From NCBI RefSeq assembly GCF_020783315.1, contig NZ_CP086063.1, positions 248,001 through 312,000 of the forward strand: a stretch of 64,000 nucleotides of DNA, in the 5' to 3' direction. Of this stretch, positions 1 to 11,000 are shown in pieces. Made by a program: the position numbers and the translations under genes. The DNA comes from Ferruginibacter lapsinanis (lineage in GTDB: Bacteria > Bacteroidota > Bacteroidia > Chitinophagales > Chitinophagaceae). The notes under the pieces were generated by a model that ran no database searches, had not been told where the DNA came from, and saw only the letters and a list, made by a program, of their open reading frames with translations. Position 1 is the first letter of the stretch. Each line of letters starts with the position of its first letter.

Positions 1-98
1 ACACAAACAACTTACATTTTTCCCCTTCCCCATGCAACCCTTCCCCCCTCCTCCTCGTCATAATTAGAAAATATTTTTAACCAAAAAAATTTTCAATT

Positions 99-833
99 AT
101 GCCTTCACGTTCCGAAACTGGTCACGCCAAAAATGTAGAAAACTTCGCAGATTTGATTGCATACGTAACAAGCTATGGCGATACGTACAATCCATCAAAA
201 GAAGTACTAACGGTAGCAAACCTCAACATTCTGTTAGCAAATGCAAAAGCAGAAATGAGCAACGTCAAAACCAACGAAACAAATTTCAACAACGCCACCA
301 ATGCACGAATGGCCGAATTCAAAACACTAAAGCCATTAAGCACACAGATCATAAACTCGCTGGCAGCCACAGATGCAACTGAACAAACGGTAAAAAACGC
401 AAAAACTATCAACCGTAAAATTCAGGGACAAAGAACACCCAAAAAAGAAACACCCCCACAAACCGAAGAAACAAAAAACAAAGAGCCCAAATCCGCATCC
501 GCAAGCCAACAGAGTTATGATTTATTAATAGATCATTTCGATAAACTCATAAAATTGATTGAAGTAGAGCCACAATACAATCCAAATGAAATAAATTTAC
601 AAGCCCCTTCTCTCAAGAAAAAGATTACACAATTAAAAGCAACCAACAAAGCAGTAAGTGATAGCACTACAGCATATACCAACAGCATCATCACAAGAAA
701 TAAAGTATTATATAGTGAAAAATCAGGCTTAGTCGATACAGCCGCCAGCGTAAAAAAATATGTTTTGTCCATCTACAATGCTTCAAGCCCCGAATACAAA
801 CAAATAAAAAAGATCGCTTTCAAAAGCCGTTAG
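99..833 (+). CDS. Hypothetical helical protein with internal duplication
   Basis: I do not recognise a named family. The 244-residue product has no signal peptide or membrane segment and looks almost wholly helical, rich in Asn, Thr, Lys and Ala. It has two related halves: a YNPSKE motif near residue 30 and a YNPNE motif near residue 159 each begin a stretch of about 85 residues with matching Leu, Ala and Lys spacing, both ending in a Lys-Ile rich segment. The halves are joined by a charged Pro/Thr/Glu/Lys linker at about 113-140. The ATG at 99 follows an A/T-rich leader. A hairpin terminator lies just downstream, then a 21-bp tandem repeat tract. Length and the neighbouring repeat tract resemble the DUF6261-like gene at 39132. 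Function unknown. Confidence 0.75.
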   Translation: MPSRSETGHAKNVENFADLIAYVTSYGDTYNPSKEVLTVANLNILLANAKAEMSNVKTNETNFNNATNARMAEFKTLKPLSTQIINSLAATDATEQTVKNAKTINRKIQGQRTPKKETPPQTEETKNKEPKSASASQQSYDLLIDHFDKLIKLIEVEPQYNPNEINLQAPSLKKKITQLKATNKAVSDSTTAYTNSIITRNKVLYSEKSGLVDTAASVKKYVLSIYNASSPEYKQIKKIAFKSR

Positions 834-864
834 GAAAAATAACAATCGCTTCCCAACAATTACC

Positions 865-890
865 AACTCCCGCTCTGCAGGGAGTTTTTT
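865..890 (+). terminator. Rho-independent terminator of the helical-protein gene
   Basis: Seven-base arms AACTCCC and GGGAGTT enclose an eight-base loop and run into six T residues. It begins about 30 bases after the stop codon at 833. Confidence 0.75.
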
Positions 891-909
891 ATTTCCATCT
901 CTTTATATT

Positions 910-1140
910 CTCCTCACGTCCACTTCAATGTTTACGCCGTCTTTATCAAAATTCCTGACGTCTACTTAAATGCTCCTGACGTCCTTAACTAATCTCTTAT
1001 AGTCTCTCTCAATGTTCCTGTCGTCTTTAACAAATCTCCTGCAGTCCACTTCAATATTACAGCCGTCTTTAACAAAACTCTCGCCATCTACTTCAATGTT
1101 CTTAACGTCTTTAAAAAATCTCCTGCCGTCTACTATAATA
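910..1140. repeat. Tandem repeat tract, 11 x 21 bp
   Basis: Eleven consecutive units of exactly 21 bases fill 910-1140 with no indel. Units alternate between type A (ending ACTTCAATG) and type B (ending TTTAACAAAT), so the higher-order period is 42. Most units share a CCTGACGTCT-like core. On the minus strand the units would encode heptapeptides of the form FVKDGRN and IEVDGRR, but a stop interrupts the third unit counted from the left and there is no start codon. It is therefore non-coding or a decayed coding repeat. Confidence 0.85.
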
Positions 1141-1391
1141 CGCTTACCGGATGCCTAAAATGAAAACCAGTAACAAGCTAAAGACGTACAATAGAATTCC
1201 AATGCACAATTCACATCTATAAATGAAAGACTGTATTTTCTACCTTGACATTTTTTTGTGGAATTTGTTATTACGAATAATATGATACTTCTATTCCGTT
1301 TGCAATTTTTTTATTGAAGGGTGAACAATGATTGGGTTTTACACCACATACATATTCCACATTGTTATTTATTGTGAACACATCGATGATG

Positions 1392-1486
1392 TAGGGGCAT
1401 CCCTTGTGGGTGCCCCTATTTCTATTTCGGAATGGGAATGATGGGGGTGGTTACAGGGGCGAGGGGCACCCCTTGTGGGTGCCCCT
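1392..1486. repeat. Two copies of a palindromic GGGGCA-type repeat
   Basis: Two hairpins, at 1392-1418 and 1462-1486, share the core CCCTTGTGGGTGCCCCTA and have arms of the type AGGGGCA...TGCCCCT. The second ends a few bases from the stop codon of the giant adhesin on the minus strand and may serve as its transcription terminator. A related element occurs at 34797-34860, so this is a dispersed family. Confidence 0.7.
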
Positions 1487-1490
1487 ACCA

Positions 1491-4400
1491 TTATTTGATC
1501 TCAAGGTTACCCGGTATTCGGAATTTCTTACCGGTCTTTACGGTAATTTTTGTGCCGGGGTACATTTCCTGCGTTTTATTTAAAATACATTCTCCATTGG
1601 CTACGGGATCAATAATGATCTCTGCACAGGCGGCGGTAAGCGGCGATGGAGGCACCAGGTTATTGGCCCAGTTTGATGGTACATCCCAGTTGCCCGTACC
1701 GATGAAGGTGTAGGTTGGCGGGATGATGCTAAAATAAGCATCACTCAGATCGTACACTGCACTATTGCCTGCCGAGCTTACTCTTAGCAAAACAGTGGTG
1801 GAGGCAATTGTATTAGGCACTGCCCACACATAGCTGTGCGTTGTGGTGCTGTAATTGCTTACAATATTTGTCCAGCTGCTGCCGGCATTGGTAGAGTACG
1901 CAATGGTATAGGTGCCGATGGTGGATGTTTCGTTCCAGTTGATGGTATAATTTGAACAGGCATAAATGGTGTCTGCGTTACCGTTAGGCGTTACCAACAT
2001 AATCGGTGCTGCAGTGGTGCTGATGGTAAATGGCAGATCGCTGGTATCTGTTTTACAACTGTTGGCATTATCTCTTATCAATATTCTGCAGTTGGTAGAA
2101 ACAATATTGGGTACTGTCCAGGTATATTTATTGTTGGACGTACTGTAGCCTGTTACAATATTTGTAAAGGTTGATCCGCCATTGGTAGAATAAAAAATAT
2201 CATACAAACTGGATATCCCGTCTGATGACCAGGAGATATCGTACGTGGTGCCTACCTGCATGATGCCTCCAAAGTTCGGCTGTATAAGCGTTACGGCTTT
2301 TATAATACTGAATACATTGTCGCTCATATCAACGTAACTGTTTGCCGTTGGTTTCACCCTTACTCTTGCTTTGTCGGAAAAAATATTGGGCACATTCCAA
2401 TTGTAGGTAGCAGGGTTGGTTGTTGCGGAGAAACTGCTGGTGATATTTGTCCAGGTAGCTCCGTCATCTAACGTGTACTCTATCGCATAGGAGCTCCATG
2501 CCGGAGAACGATCGAAGGTGATGGAGGTAACGGTGCAACCGCCAACACTTATTACATCTCCGCCATTCGGCGTGAGGATGGTCACTGCCGGTTTTATGGT
2601 GAATACTGCATTGCTTACATCGCTTACTGACATATCTCCGGTGTTACTTATTCTTACCAAACATGTAGTTGAATTTTGATTGGGTATCGTCCATGCATAA
2701 CTGCCGTTGTTGCTTGCTGCATTGGTAATCAATGTCCAGGTGGTGCCGTTGTCGGTAGAGTACTCCAGTCTTGCGGTAGTGTATAGTTTGGAAGTTGTCC
2801 ATGTAATGTTTTGAACTGTTCCTGAATACAATACTTCTCCGCCGTTAGGACTTAATAAGAATGGTGTTGCCGGTGTGATGGTAAAGGCTGTATTGTTATC
2901 ATCATACTTACAGTTGTTTACATAATCTGTTACTCTTACCCAGCAGGTAGTGCTGGATGTGTTGGGGAGTGTCCAGTTATAACTGTTACCCGTGATATTG
3001 GTAGCAACGGTTGTCCAGCTGTTACCACCATTCAATGAGTATTGTACATTGTACTGACCAGAGGCTGTTGGTAAGTTTGTCCATGTGATGGTATGGCTTG
3101 TTAAACCTACCCAGCTTTCGCCGCCGTTAGGACTCGTTACGGTGATGTCATTGCTCGGGATGATGTTGAATACTGCATTGCTGGTGTCTCTTATGGTTGA
3201 AGAAGAATTTGATCCGTAAATATAGATCAATGCTTTACTGGTGGTGATACCGTTTGGTACTGTCCAGTTATACGTCTGCGTTAGTAAACTATTATCTGAT
3301 ACTGCTGTGATATAATTAAAGGTAGATCCGCTATCGATTGAATAATAAATATTCCACACACCACCGCAGGTTGTTTTATTAAAGGTGATGGGTAAGATAT
3401 TACAACCTATGCCTGTCTCGCCACCGTTAGGACTGGTGATCGTTACAGGAGGAATGATCGTAAAGTTTGTAGCGCTGATATCATTCACTGATACATCTCC
3501 GGTGTTGCTGATCTTTACTAAACATTGTGTGGAGGCTACTGTAGGTACTGTCCATACATATACTCCTGTATTGGGTGCAGCGTTCGTGATCAAGGTCCAG
3601 GTGCTGCCATTATTCGTTGAGTACTCTAATCTTGCTGTAGTGTATAATCTTGTGGTCAGCCAGGTAATATTGTATGTACAACGGGGACTTAATACATCGC
3701 CGCCGTTAGGTGCCGTGAGTATTGGTGTTGCCGGTGTGATGGTAAAGGCTGTATTGTTATCATCATACTTACAGTTGTTTACATAATCTGTTACTCTTAC
3801 CCAGCAGGTAGTGCTGGATGTGTTGGGGAGTGTCCAGTTGTAACTATTACCCGTGATATTGGTAGCAACGGTTGTCCAGCTGTTACCACCATTCAATGAG
3901 TATTGTACATTGTACTGACCAGAGGCTGTTGGTAAGTTTGTCCATGTGATGGTATGGCTTGTTAAACCTACCCAGCTTTCGCCGCCGTTAGGACTCGTTA
4001 CGGTGATGTCATTGCTCGGGATGATGTTGAATACTGCATTGCTGGTATCTCTTATTGTTGAAGAAGAATTTGATCCGTAAACATAGATCAATGCTTTACT
4101 GGTGGTGATACCGTTTGGTACTGTCCAGTTATACGTCTGCGTTAGTGAACTATTATCTGATACTGCTGTGATATAATTAAAGGTAGATCCGCTATCGATT
4201 GAATAATAAATATTCCACACACCGCCGCAGGTGGTCTTATTAAAGGTGATCGGCAAGATATTACAACCTATGCCTGTCTCGCCACCATTAGGACTTGTGA
4301 TCGTTACAGGAGGAATGATCGTAAAGTTTGTAGCGCTGATATCATTCACTGATACATCGCCGGTGTTGCTGATCTTTACTAAACATTGTGTGGAGGCTAC

Positions 4401-7400
4401 TGTAGGTACTGTCCATACATATACTCCTGTATTGGGTGCAGCGTTCGTGATCAAGGTCCAGGTGCTGCCATTATTCGTTGAGTACTCTAATCTTGCTGTA
4501 GTGTATAGTCTTGAGGTCAACCAGGTAATGTTTTGCGTACAACGGGGGCTTAATACATCGCCGCCATTAGGTGCTGTGAGTATGGGTGTTGCAGGGGTAA
4601 TAGTAAAGGCTGCATTGTTATCATCATACTTACAGTTGTTTACATAATCTGTTACTCTTACCCAGCAGGTGGTGCTGGATGTGTTGGGGAGTGTCCAGTT
4701 GTAACTGTTGCCCGTGATATTGGTAGCGATGGTTGTCCAGCTATTGCCACCATTCAATGAGTATTGTACATTGTACTGACCCGATGCAGTAGGTAAGTTT
4801 GTCCATGTGATGGTATGGCCTGTTAAGCCTACCCAGCTTTCGCCTCCGTTAGGACTGGTTACCGTGATGTCGTTGCTCGGGATGATATTGAACACCGCAT
4901 TAGTGGTGTCTCTTATGGTTGAAGAAGAATTTGATCCGTAAACATAGATCAATGCTTTACTGGTGGTGATACCGTTTGGTACTGTCCAGTTATACGTCTG
5001 CGTTAGTGAACTATTATCTGATACTGCTGTGATATAATTAAAGGTAGATCCGCTATCGATTGAATAATAAATATTCCACACACCACCGCAGGTTGTTTTA
5101 TTAAAGGTGATGGGTAAGATATTACAACCTATGCCTGTCTCGCCACCGTTAGGACTGGTGATCGTTACAGGAGGAATGATCGTAAAGTTTGTAGCGCTGA
5201 TATCATTCACTGATACATCTCCGGTGTTGCTGATCTTTACTAAACATTGTGTGGAGGCTACTGTAGGTACTGTCCATACATATACTCCTGTATTGGGTGC
5301 AGCGTTCGTGATCAAGGTCCAGGTGCTGCCATTATTCGTTGAGTACTCTAATCTTGCTGTAGTGTATAATCTTGTGGTCAGCCAGGTAATATTGTATGTA
5401 CAACGGGGACTTAATACATCGCCGCCGTTAGGTGCCGTGAGTATTGGTGTTGCCGGTGTGATGGTAAAGGCTGTATTGTTATCATCATACTTACAGTTGT
5501 TTACATAATCTGTTACTCTTACCCAGCAGGTAGTGCTGGATGTGTTGGGGAGTGTCCAGTTGTAACTATTACCCGTGATATTGGTAGCAACGGTTGTCCA
5601 GCTGTTACCACCATTCAATGAGTATTGTACATTGTACTGACCAGAGGCTGTTGGTAAGTTTGTCCATGTGATGGTATGGCTTGTTAAACCTACCCAGCTT
5701 TCGCCGCCGTTAGGACTCGTTACGGTGATGTCATTGCTCGGGATGATGTTGAATACTGCATTGCTGGTATCTCTTATTGTTGAAGAAGAATTTGATCCGT
5801 AAACATAGATCAATGCTTTACTGGTGGTGATACCGTTTGGTACTGTCCAGTTATACGTCTGCGTTAGTGAACTATTATCTGATACTGCTGTGATATAATT
5901 AAAGGTAGATCCGCTATCGATTGAATAATAAATATTCCACACACCGCCGCAGGTGGTCTTATTAAAGGTGATCGGCAAGATATTACAACCTATGCCTGTC
6001 TCGCCACCATTAGGACTTGTGATCGTTACAGGAGGAATGATCGTAAAGTTTGTAGCGCTGATATCATTCACTGATACATCGCCGGTGTTGCTGATCTTTA
6101 CTAAACATTGTGTGGAGGCTACTGTAGGTACTGTCCATACATATACTCCTGTATTGGGTGCAGCGTTCGTGATCAAGGTCCAGGTGCTGCCATTATTCGT
6201 TGAGTACTCTAATCTTGCTGTAGTGTATAGTCTTGAGGTCAACCAGGTAATGTTTTGCGTACAACGGGGGCTTAATACATCGCCGCCATTAGGTGCTGTG
6301 AGTATGGGTGTTGCAGGGGTAATAGTAAAGGCTGCATTGTTATCATCATACTTACAGTTGTTTACATAATCTGTTACTCTTACCCAGCAGGTGGTGCTGG
6401 ATGTGTTGGGGAGTGTCCAGTTGTAACTGTTGCCCGTGATATTGGTAGCGATGGTTGTCCAGCTATTGCCACCATTCAATGAGTATTGTACATTGTACTG
6501 ACCCGATGCAGTAGGTAAGTTTGTCCATGTGATGGTATGGCCTGTTAAGCCTACCCAGCTTTCGCCTCCGTTAGGACTGGTTACCGTGATGTCGTTGCTC
6601 GGGATGATATTGAACACCGCATTAGTGGTGTCTCTTATGGTTGAAGAAGAATTTGATCCGTAAATATAGATCAATGCTTTACTGGTGGTGATACCGTTTG
6701 GTACTGTCCAGTTATACGTCTGCGTTAGTAAACTATTATCTGATACTGCTGTGATATAATTAAAGGTAGATCCGCTATCGATTGAATAATAAATATTCCA
6801 CACACCGCCGCAGGTGGTCTTATTAAAGGTGATCGGTAAGATATTACAACCTATGCCTGTCTCGCCACCATTAGGACTTGTGATCGTTACCGCAGGAATG
6901 ATCGTAAAGTTTGTAGCGCTGATATCATTCACTGATACATCGCCGGTGTTGCTGATCTTTACTAAACATTGTGTGGAGGCTACTGTAGGTACTGTCCATA
7001 CATATACTCCTGTATTGGGTGCAGCGTTCGTGATCAAGGTCCAGGTGCTGCCGTTGTCTACCGAGTACTCCAGTCTTGCCGTGGTATATAATCTTGATGT
7101 CAACCAGGTAATATTAAATGTACAACGGGGACTTAATACATCACCGCCGTTAGGACTGATCAATAGTGGTTGCGCCGGTGTGATGGTGAAGGTTGCGTTG
7201 CTTATATCCTGCATACAGTTTTGCACATAATCCTGTACTCTCACCAAACAATTTGTACTTAATGCAACAGCGGGTAAGGTCCATGCATACGTTCCTCCTG
7301 TAGTAGAATAATTGGTAGCAATGTTTACCCATGAGCTTCCTCCATTTAAAGAGTAAGCAATGTTATAAGTGTTTGAAGTACCAACCGCATTCCATGTAAT

Positions 7401-7817
7401 GTTATGCACTGTACCTCCCTGCCATGTTTCTCCTCCATTAGGTGAAGTAACGGTTACGGGTATGTTTATCGTAAAATAGGCGTCGCTTTTATCTGTTGTA
7501 GTTGGCGCCTGAGCATCATACACTCTTAGGAGTACCGTAGAGGATTGTATGTTGGGTACAGTCCAAAGAAACTGACCGTTAGCAGATAAATAATTTGTAG
7601 CTACCGATGCCCATATTGTTCCTCCATCTAAAGAATAATCAATATTCCAATAATTGGATGATGTGCCGGTTTGTGTCCATTTAACCGGATACTGCTGACA
7701 GGCATACAATACCTCTCCGCCATTAGGTTGCGTCAGCGTAACTGTTTGTGCAAAAGAAAACCGGCATAATAAACTTACCAGTAAAATACATAACCCTTTT
7801 CTAATAATATTCGTCAT
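1491..7817 (-). CDS. Giant secreted repeat protein with PNGGE domains
   Basis: A 2108-residue product with a Sec signal peptide (about residues 1-24, ending SFAQ) followed by roughly 20 beta-sandwich-like modules of about 90-100 residues. Each begins with a PNGGE or PNGGD motif and contains ITW, a YS.DGGSTW strand and a WTVP strand. This pattern resembles bacterial Ig-like domains of the Kre9/Knh1 type. Five nearly identical 287-residue (861-bp) super-units of three modules occupy the middle. The last 75 residues form a different domain (GNWDVPSNW, VPP, GKKFRIPGNLEIK) that recurs in Bacteroidota surface proteins. I see no typical T9SS tail. Probably an adhesin or matrix protein (inference). 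It lies where rpoC would normally be, downstream of rpoB. Confidence 0.85.
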   Translation of the reverse strand: MTNIIRKGLCILLVSLLCRFSFAQTVTLTQPNGGEVLYACQQYPVKWTQTGTSSNYWNIDYSLDGGTIWASVATNYLSANGQFLWTVPNIQSSTVLLRVYDAQAPTTTDKSDAYFTINIPVTVTSPNGGETWQGGTVHNITWNAVGTSNTYNIAYSLNGGSSWVNIATNYSTTGGTYAWTLPAVALSTNCLVRVQDYVQNCMQDISNATFTITPAQPLLISPNGGDVLSPRCTFNITWLTSRLYTTARLEYSVDNGSTWTLITNAAPNTGVYVWTVPTVASTQCLVKISNTGDVSVNDISATNFTIIPAVTITSPNGGETGIGCNILPITFNKTTCGGVWNIYYSIDSGSTFNYITAVSDNSLLTQTYNWTVPNGITTSKALIYIYGSNSSSTIRDTTNAVFNIIPSNDITVTSPNGGESWVGLTGHTITWTNLPTASGQYNVQYSLNGGNSWTTIATNITGNSYNWTLPNTSSTTCWVRVTDYVNNCKYDDNNAAFTITPATPILTAPNGGDVLSPRCTQNITWLTSRLYTTARLEYSTNNGSTWTLITNAAPNTGVYVWTVPTVASTQCLVKISNTGDVSVNDISATNFTIIPPVTITSPNGGETGIGCNILPITFNKTTCGGVWNIYYSIDSGSTFNYITAVSDNSSLTQTYNWTVPNGITTSKALIYVYGSNSSSTIRDTSNAVFNIIPSNDITVTSPNGGESWVGLTSHTITWTNLPTASGQYNVQYSLNGGNSWTTVATNITGNSYNWTLPNTSSTTCWVRVTDYVNNCKYDDNNTAFTITPATPILTAPNGGDVLSPRCTYNITWLTTRLYTTARLEYSTNNGSTWTLITNAAPNTGVYVWTVPTVASTQCLVKISNTGDVSVNDISATNFTIIPPVTITSPNGGETGIGCNILPITFNKTTCGGVWNIYYSIDSGSTFNYITAVSDNSSLTQTYNWTVPNGITTSKALIYVYGSNSSSTIRDTTNAVFNIIPSNDITVTSPNGGESWVGLTGHTITWTNLPTASGQYNVQYSLNGGNSWTTIATNITGNSYNWTLPNTSSTTCWVRVTDYVNNCKYDDNNAAFTITPATPILTAPNGGDVLSPRCTQNITWLTSRLYTTARLEYSTNNGSTWTLITNAAPNTGVYVWTVPTVASTQCLVKISNTGDVSVNDISATNFTIIPPVTITSPNGGETGIGCNILPITFNKTTCGGVWNIYYSIDSGSTFNYITAVSDNSSLTQTYNWTVPNGITTSKALIYVYGSNSSSTIRDTSNAVFNIIPSNDITVTSPNGGESWVGLTSHTITWTNLPTASGQYNVQYSLNGGNSWTTVATNITGNSYNWTLPNTSSTTCWVRVTDYVNNCKYDDNNTAFTITPATPILTAPNGGDVLSPRCTYNITWLTTRLYTTARLEYSTNNGSTWTLITNAAPNTGVYVWTVPTVASTQCLVKISNTGDVSVNDISATNFTIIPPVTITSPNGGETGIGCNILPITFNKTTCGGVWNIYYSIDSGSTFNYITAVSDNSLLTQTYNWTVPNGITTSKALIYIYGSNSSSTIRDTSNAVFNIIPSNDITVTSPNGGESWVGLTSHTITWTNLPTASGQYNVQYSLNGGNSWTTVATNITGNSYNWTLPNTSSTTCWVRVTDYVNNCKYDDNNTAFTITPATPFLLSPNGGEVLYSGTVQNITWTTSKLYTTARLEYSTDNGTTWTLITNAASNNGSYAWTIPNQNSTTCLVRISNTGDMSVSDVSNAVFTIKPAVTILTPNGGDVISVGGCTVTSITFDRSPAWSSYAIEYTLDDGATWTNITSSFSATTNPATYNWNVPNIFSDKARVRVKPTANSYVDMSDNVFSIIKAVTLIQPNFGGIMQVGTTYDISWSSDGISSLYDIFYSTNGGSTFTNIVTGYSTSNNKYTWTVPNIVSTNCRILIRDNANSCKTDTSDLPFTISTTAAPIMLVTPNGNADTIYACSNYTINWNETSTIGTYTIAYSTNAGSSWTNIVSNYSTTTHSYVWAVPNTIASTTVLLRVSSAGNSAVYDLSDAYFSIIPPTYTFIGTGNWDVPSNWANNLVPPSPLTAACAEIIIDPVANGECILNKTQEMYPGTKITVKTGKKFRIPGNLEIK
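3290..6663 (-). repeat. Higher-order tandem duplication inside the adhesin (861 bp and 1722 bp periods)
   Basis: The same stretch recurs at 861-bp spacing, and alternate units are nearly or fully identical at 1722-bp spacing. Bases from about 3290 to 4941 match about 5012 to 6663 in every line I compared. Mismatches appear only just outside (for example GTAAAC versus GTGAAC near 3289, and AAACATA versus AAATATA near 4942). This indicates recent duplication of a two-unit block, or an assembly artefact. Confidence 0.8.
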
Positions 7818-8029
7818 AAATAATTAATACAATCTTTTAAAATATTCAGATGGAAATTTATTCCTTAGTGAGTTCTATTTGACTTTTTACTTGCCAAAGA
7901 ATACCTCAGAAAAAACATTCTCAAACAGTTTTTTATGGATCAAGAGGAGATTAAAATGCAGTAGTTACATTTCGGGTGAAGATATAAATATTTTTTATAC
8001 AATATTTAAAGGGCAATAAAAAATCAGCC

Positions 8030-8074
8030 TTCAAAAATTAAAAAAGGCGTTCCGATATTTATCGAAACGCCTTT
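8030..8074 (-). terminator. rpoB terminator
   Basis: AAAGGCGTT and AACGCCTTT arms with further pairing around TCGATAAATATCGG form a strong hairpin 26 bases after the rpoB stop. On the minus strand it runs into a T-rich stretch. Its position implies that rpoB transcripts end here. Confidence 0.8.
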
Positions 8075-8099
8075 GAAATTTTATTGAGAAGATCTTCTC

Positions 8100-11000
8100 T
8101 TATTCGAAAGTAAGATCCAAACCTAAACCTCTTAATTCATGAACCAATACATTGAATGATTCTGGAATACCAGGGCGAGGAATGTTTTCACCTTTTACAA
8201 TTGCTTCGTATGTTTTAGCACGTCCGATGATATCATCAGATTTAAGCGTTAACAACTCTTGCAAGATATTAGATGCACCATAAGCCTCTAATGCCCAAAC
8301 CTCCATCTCTCCAAATCTTTGACCACCGAACTGAGCTTTACCACCTAACGGTTGTTGTGTGATCAAACTGTATGGTCCGATTGAACGGGCATGCATTTTA
8401 TCATCCACCATATGGTGTAATTTGATGATATAGATGATACCTACTGTTGCTTTCTGATCAAAACGTTCGCCGGTTTCTCCATCATATAAATACGTATGGC
8501 CAAACTTAGGTAAACCTGCTTTAGTGATGTTCGCATCAATTTCGGCTACACTTGCACCATCGAAGATCGGCGTTGCAAATTTTACACCTAATTTTTCACC
8601 AGCCCATCCTAATACAGTTTCATAGATCTGTCCAAGGTTCATACGACTAGGTACACCCAGTGGATTCAATACGATATCAACAGGAGTTCCGTCTTCTAAG
8701 AAAGGCATATCTTCCTGACGTACGATACGGGAAACGATCCCTTTGTTACCGTGACGACCTGCCATCTTATCTCCCACTTTCAACTTACGTTTTACAGCAA
8801 GATATACTTTAGCTAATTTCAATACACCTGCAGGTAATTCATCACCAATACTGATGTTGAATTTCTCTCTCTTATAACGACCTAACTCTTCGTTGAATTT
8901 AATACTGTAGTTGTGCAACAATATGTTGATCAGGTCATCCACTTTAGCATCACCTGTCCATCCTAACGGATTTACGTTCAGGTAATCGATGTTTGATAAA
9001 TTCTTTTGATTGAATTTAGCACCTTTACCGATCAATACTTCACCAAAATTATTGCTAACACCTGCAGAAGTTTTTTCTTTTAAAAGTGTAGTTAATTTAC
9101 CAACTAACAATTCTAAAATATCTGCTTCGTTCTTTTCGTGTGTTTTTTCAATTTTATCCAAAGATGCTTTCTCTCTTACTTTTGCATTCTTATCTTTCTT
9201 AGCACGTTGGAATAATTTTTTATTGATCACCACACCTTCAGTACCTGATGGAGCTTTTAAAGAAGCATCTTTAGCATCACCTGCTTTATCACCAAAGATG
9301 GCACGTAACAACTTCTCTTCAGGAGTTGGATCGCTTTCACCTTTTGGAGTGATCTTACCGATAATGATATCGCCTTCTTTAATATGAGCACCGATACGGA
9401 TGATACCGTTCTGATCAAGATCTTTAGTAGCTTCTTCACTAACGTTTGGAATATCCGGCGTTAATTCTTCTTCTCCTAATTTAGTATCACGTACTTCTGT
9501 TTCAAACTCACTGATATGGATAGACGTGAACCAGTCATCTTTTACTACTTTTTCAGAGATAACGATCGCATCCTCAAAGTTGTACCCTTTCCATGGCATG
9601 AACGCCACTTTTAAGTTACGACCTAAGGCCATTTCACCACCTTGTGTTGCGTATCCTTCCGTTAAGAAATCGCCTTCAACCACTTTTTGTCCTTTAACAA
9701 CACATGGACGTAAGTTGATGGTTGTTTCCTGGTTGGTACGGATGAACTTAGTTACTTTATATATTTTAAGATCATCTTCAAAGCTTACCAATTGTTGTAT
9801 TTCGCTTCTGTTGTAACGAACATGAATTTCATCACCATCAACGTATTCTACCACACCATTACCTTCTGCATGTAATTGAATTCTTGCATCACGTGCTGCT
9901 TTTGCTTCCAAACCAGTACCAACGATAGGCACTTGCGGACGTAACAATGGTACAGCCTGACGTTGCATGTTCGATCCCATCAAGGCACGGTTAGCATCAT
10001 CATGTTCAAGGAACGGAATCAATGAAGCACTCAAACCAACGATCTGGTTTGGAGCAACGTCCATGTATTCTACTTCGCCTTTATCTAAGATCGGGAAATC
10101 GCCTGTTTGACGACTCTTGATCTTGTCTTCGATGAAGTTTCCTTTATCATCCATCGGGATGTTTGCCTGTGCAATTTTTGCAGTATCTTCTTCTTCAGCA
10201 GAAAGGAAAGTGATCTTCTTCATGTCAGCCTTACCATCAGTTACTTTATGGTATGGTGTTTCGATGAAGCCCATGTCATTGATCTTGGCATGTACACATA
10301 GTGTAGATATCAAACCAATGTTTGGTCCTTCCGGCGTTTCAATTGTACACAAACGACCGTAGTGAGAATAATGTACATCTCGAACCTCGAAACCTGCTCT
10401 CTCTCTACTTAAACCACCGGGCCCTAGCGCTGAGATACGACGTTTGTGCGTAATCTCTGACAATGGGTTTGTTTGATCTAAGAACTGAGATAACTGAGAT
10501 GTACCAAAGAATGAATTGATAACAGAAGATAATGTTCTTGCGTTGATCAGATCTACCGGAGTAAATACCTCGTTATCACGTACGTTCATTCTTTCACGAA
10601 TGGTACGAGCCATACGTGCCAACCCTACACCAAACTGAGCATATAATTGCTCACCTACTGTACGTACACGACGGTTGCTTAAGTGATCGATATCATCTAC
10701 TTCAGATTTACCATTGGTTAATTGTACCAATGTTTTAATGATAGCGATGATATCATCTTTAGTTAATACTTTTTTAGTGATCGGGAAATCCAATCCTAAA
10801 CGACGGTTAATTTTATAACGTCCAACTTCACCCAGATCATAACGTTTATCAGAGAAGAATAATTTATCAATGATACCACGTGCTGTTTCGTTATCAGGCG
10901 CATCTGCACCACGTAACTGACGGTAGATATGTTGAACCGCTTCCAACTCAGAGTTAGAAGTATCTTTATTTAATGTGTTGTAGATGATCGCATAATCACC

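Noticed and set aside
910..1140. Possible CRISPR array
   Set aside because: Units are contiguous 21-mers without spacers, and no cas genes are nearby.
3385..7230. Five similar plus-strand ORFs of 133-138 codons inside the adhesin
   Set aside because: They are antisense shadows of the repeated 861-bp units; the minus-strand frame has a signal peptide and a clear domain pattern.
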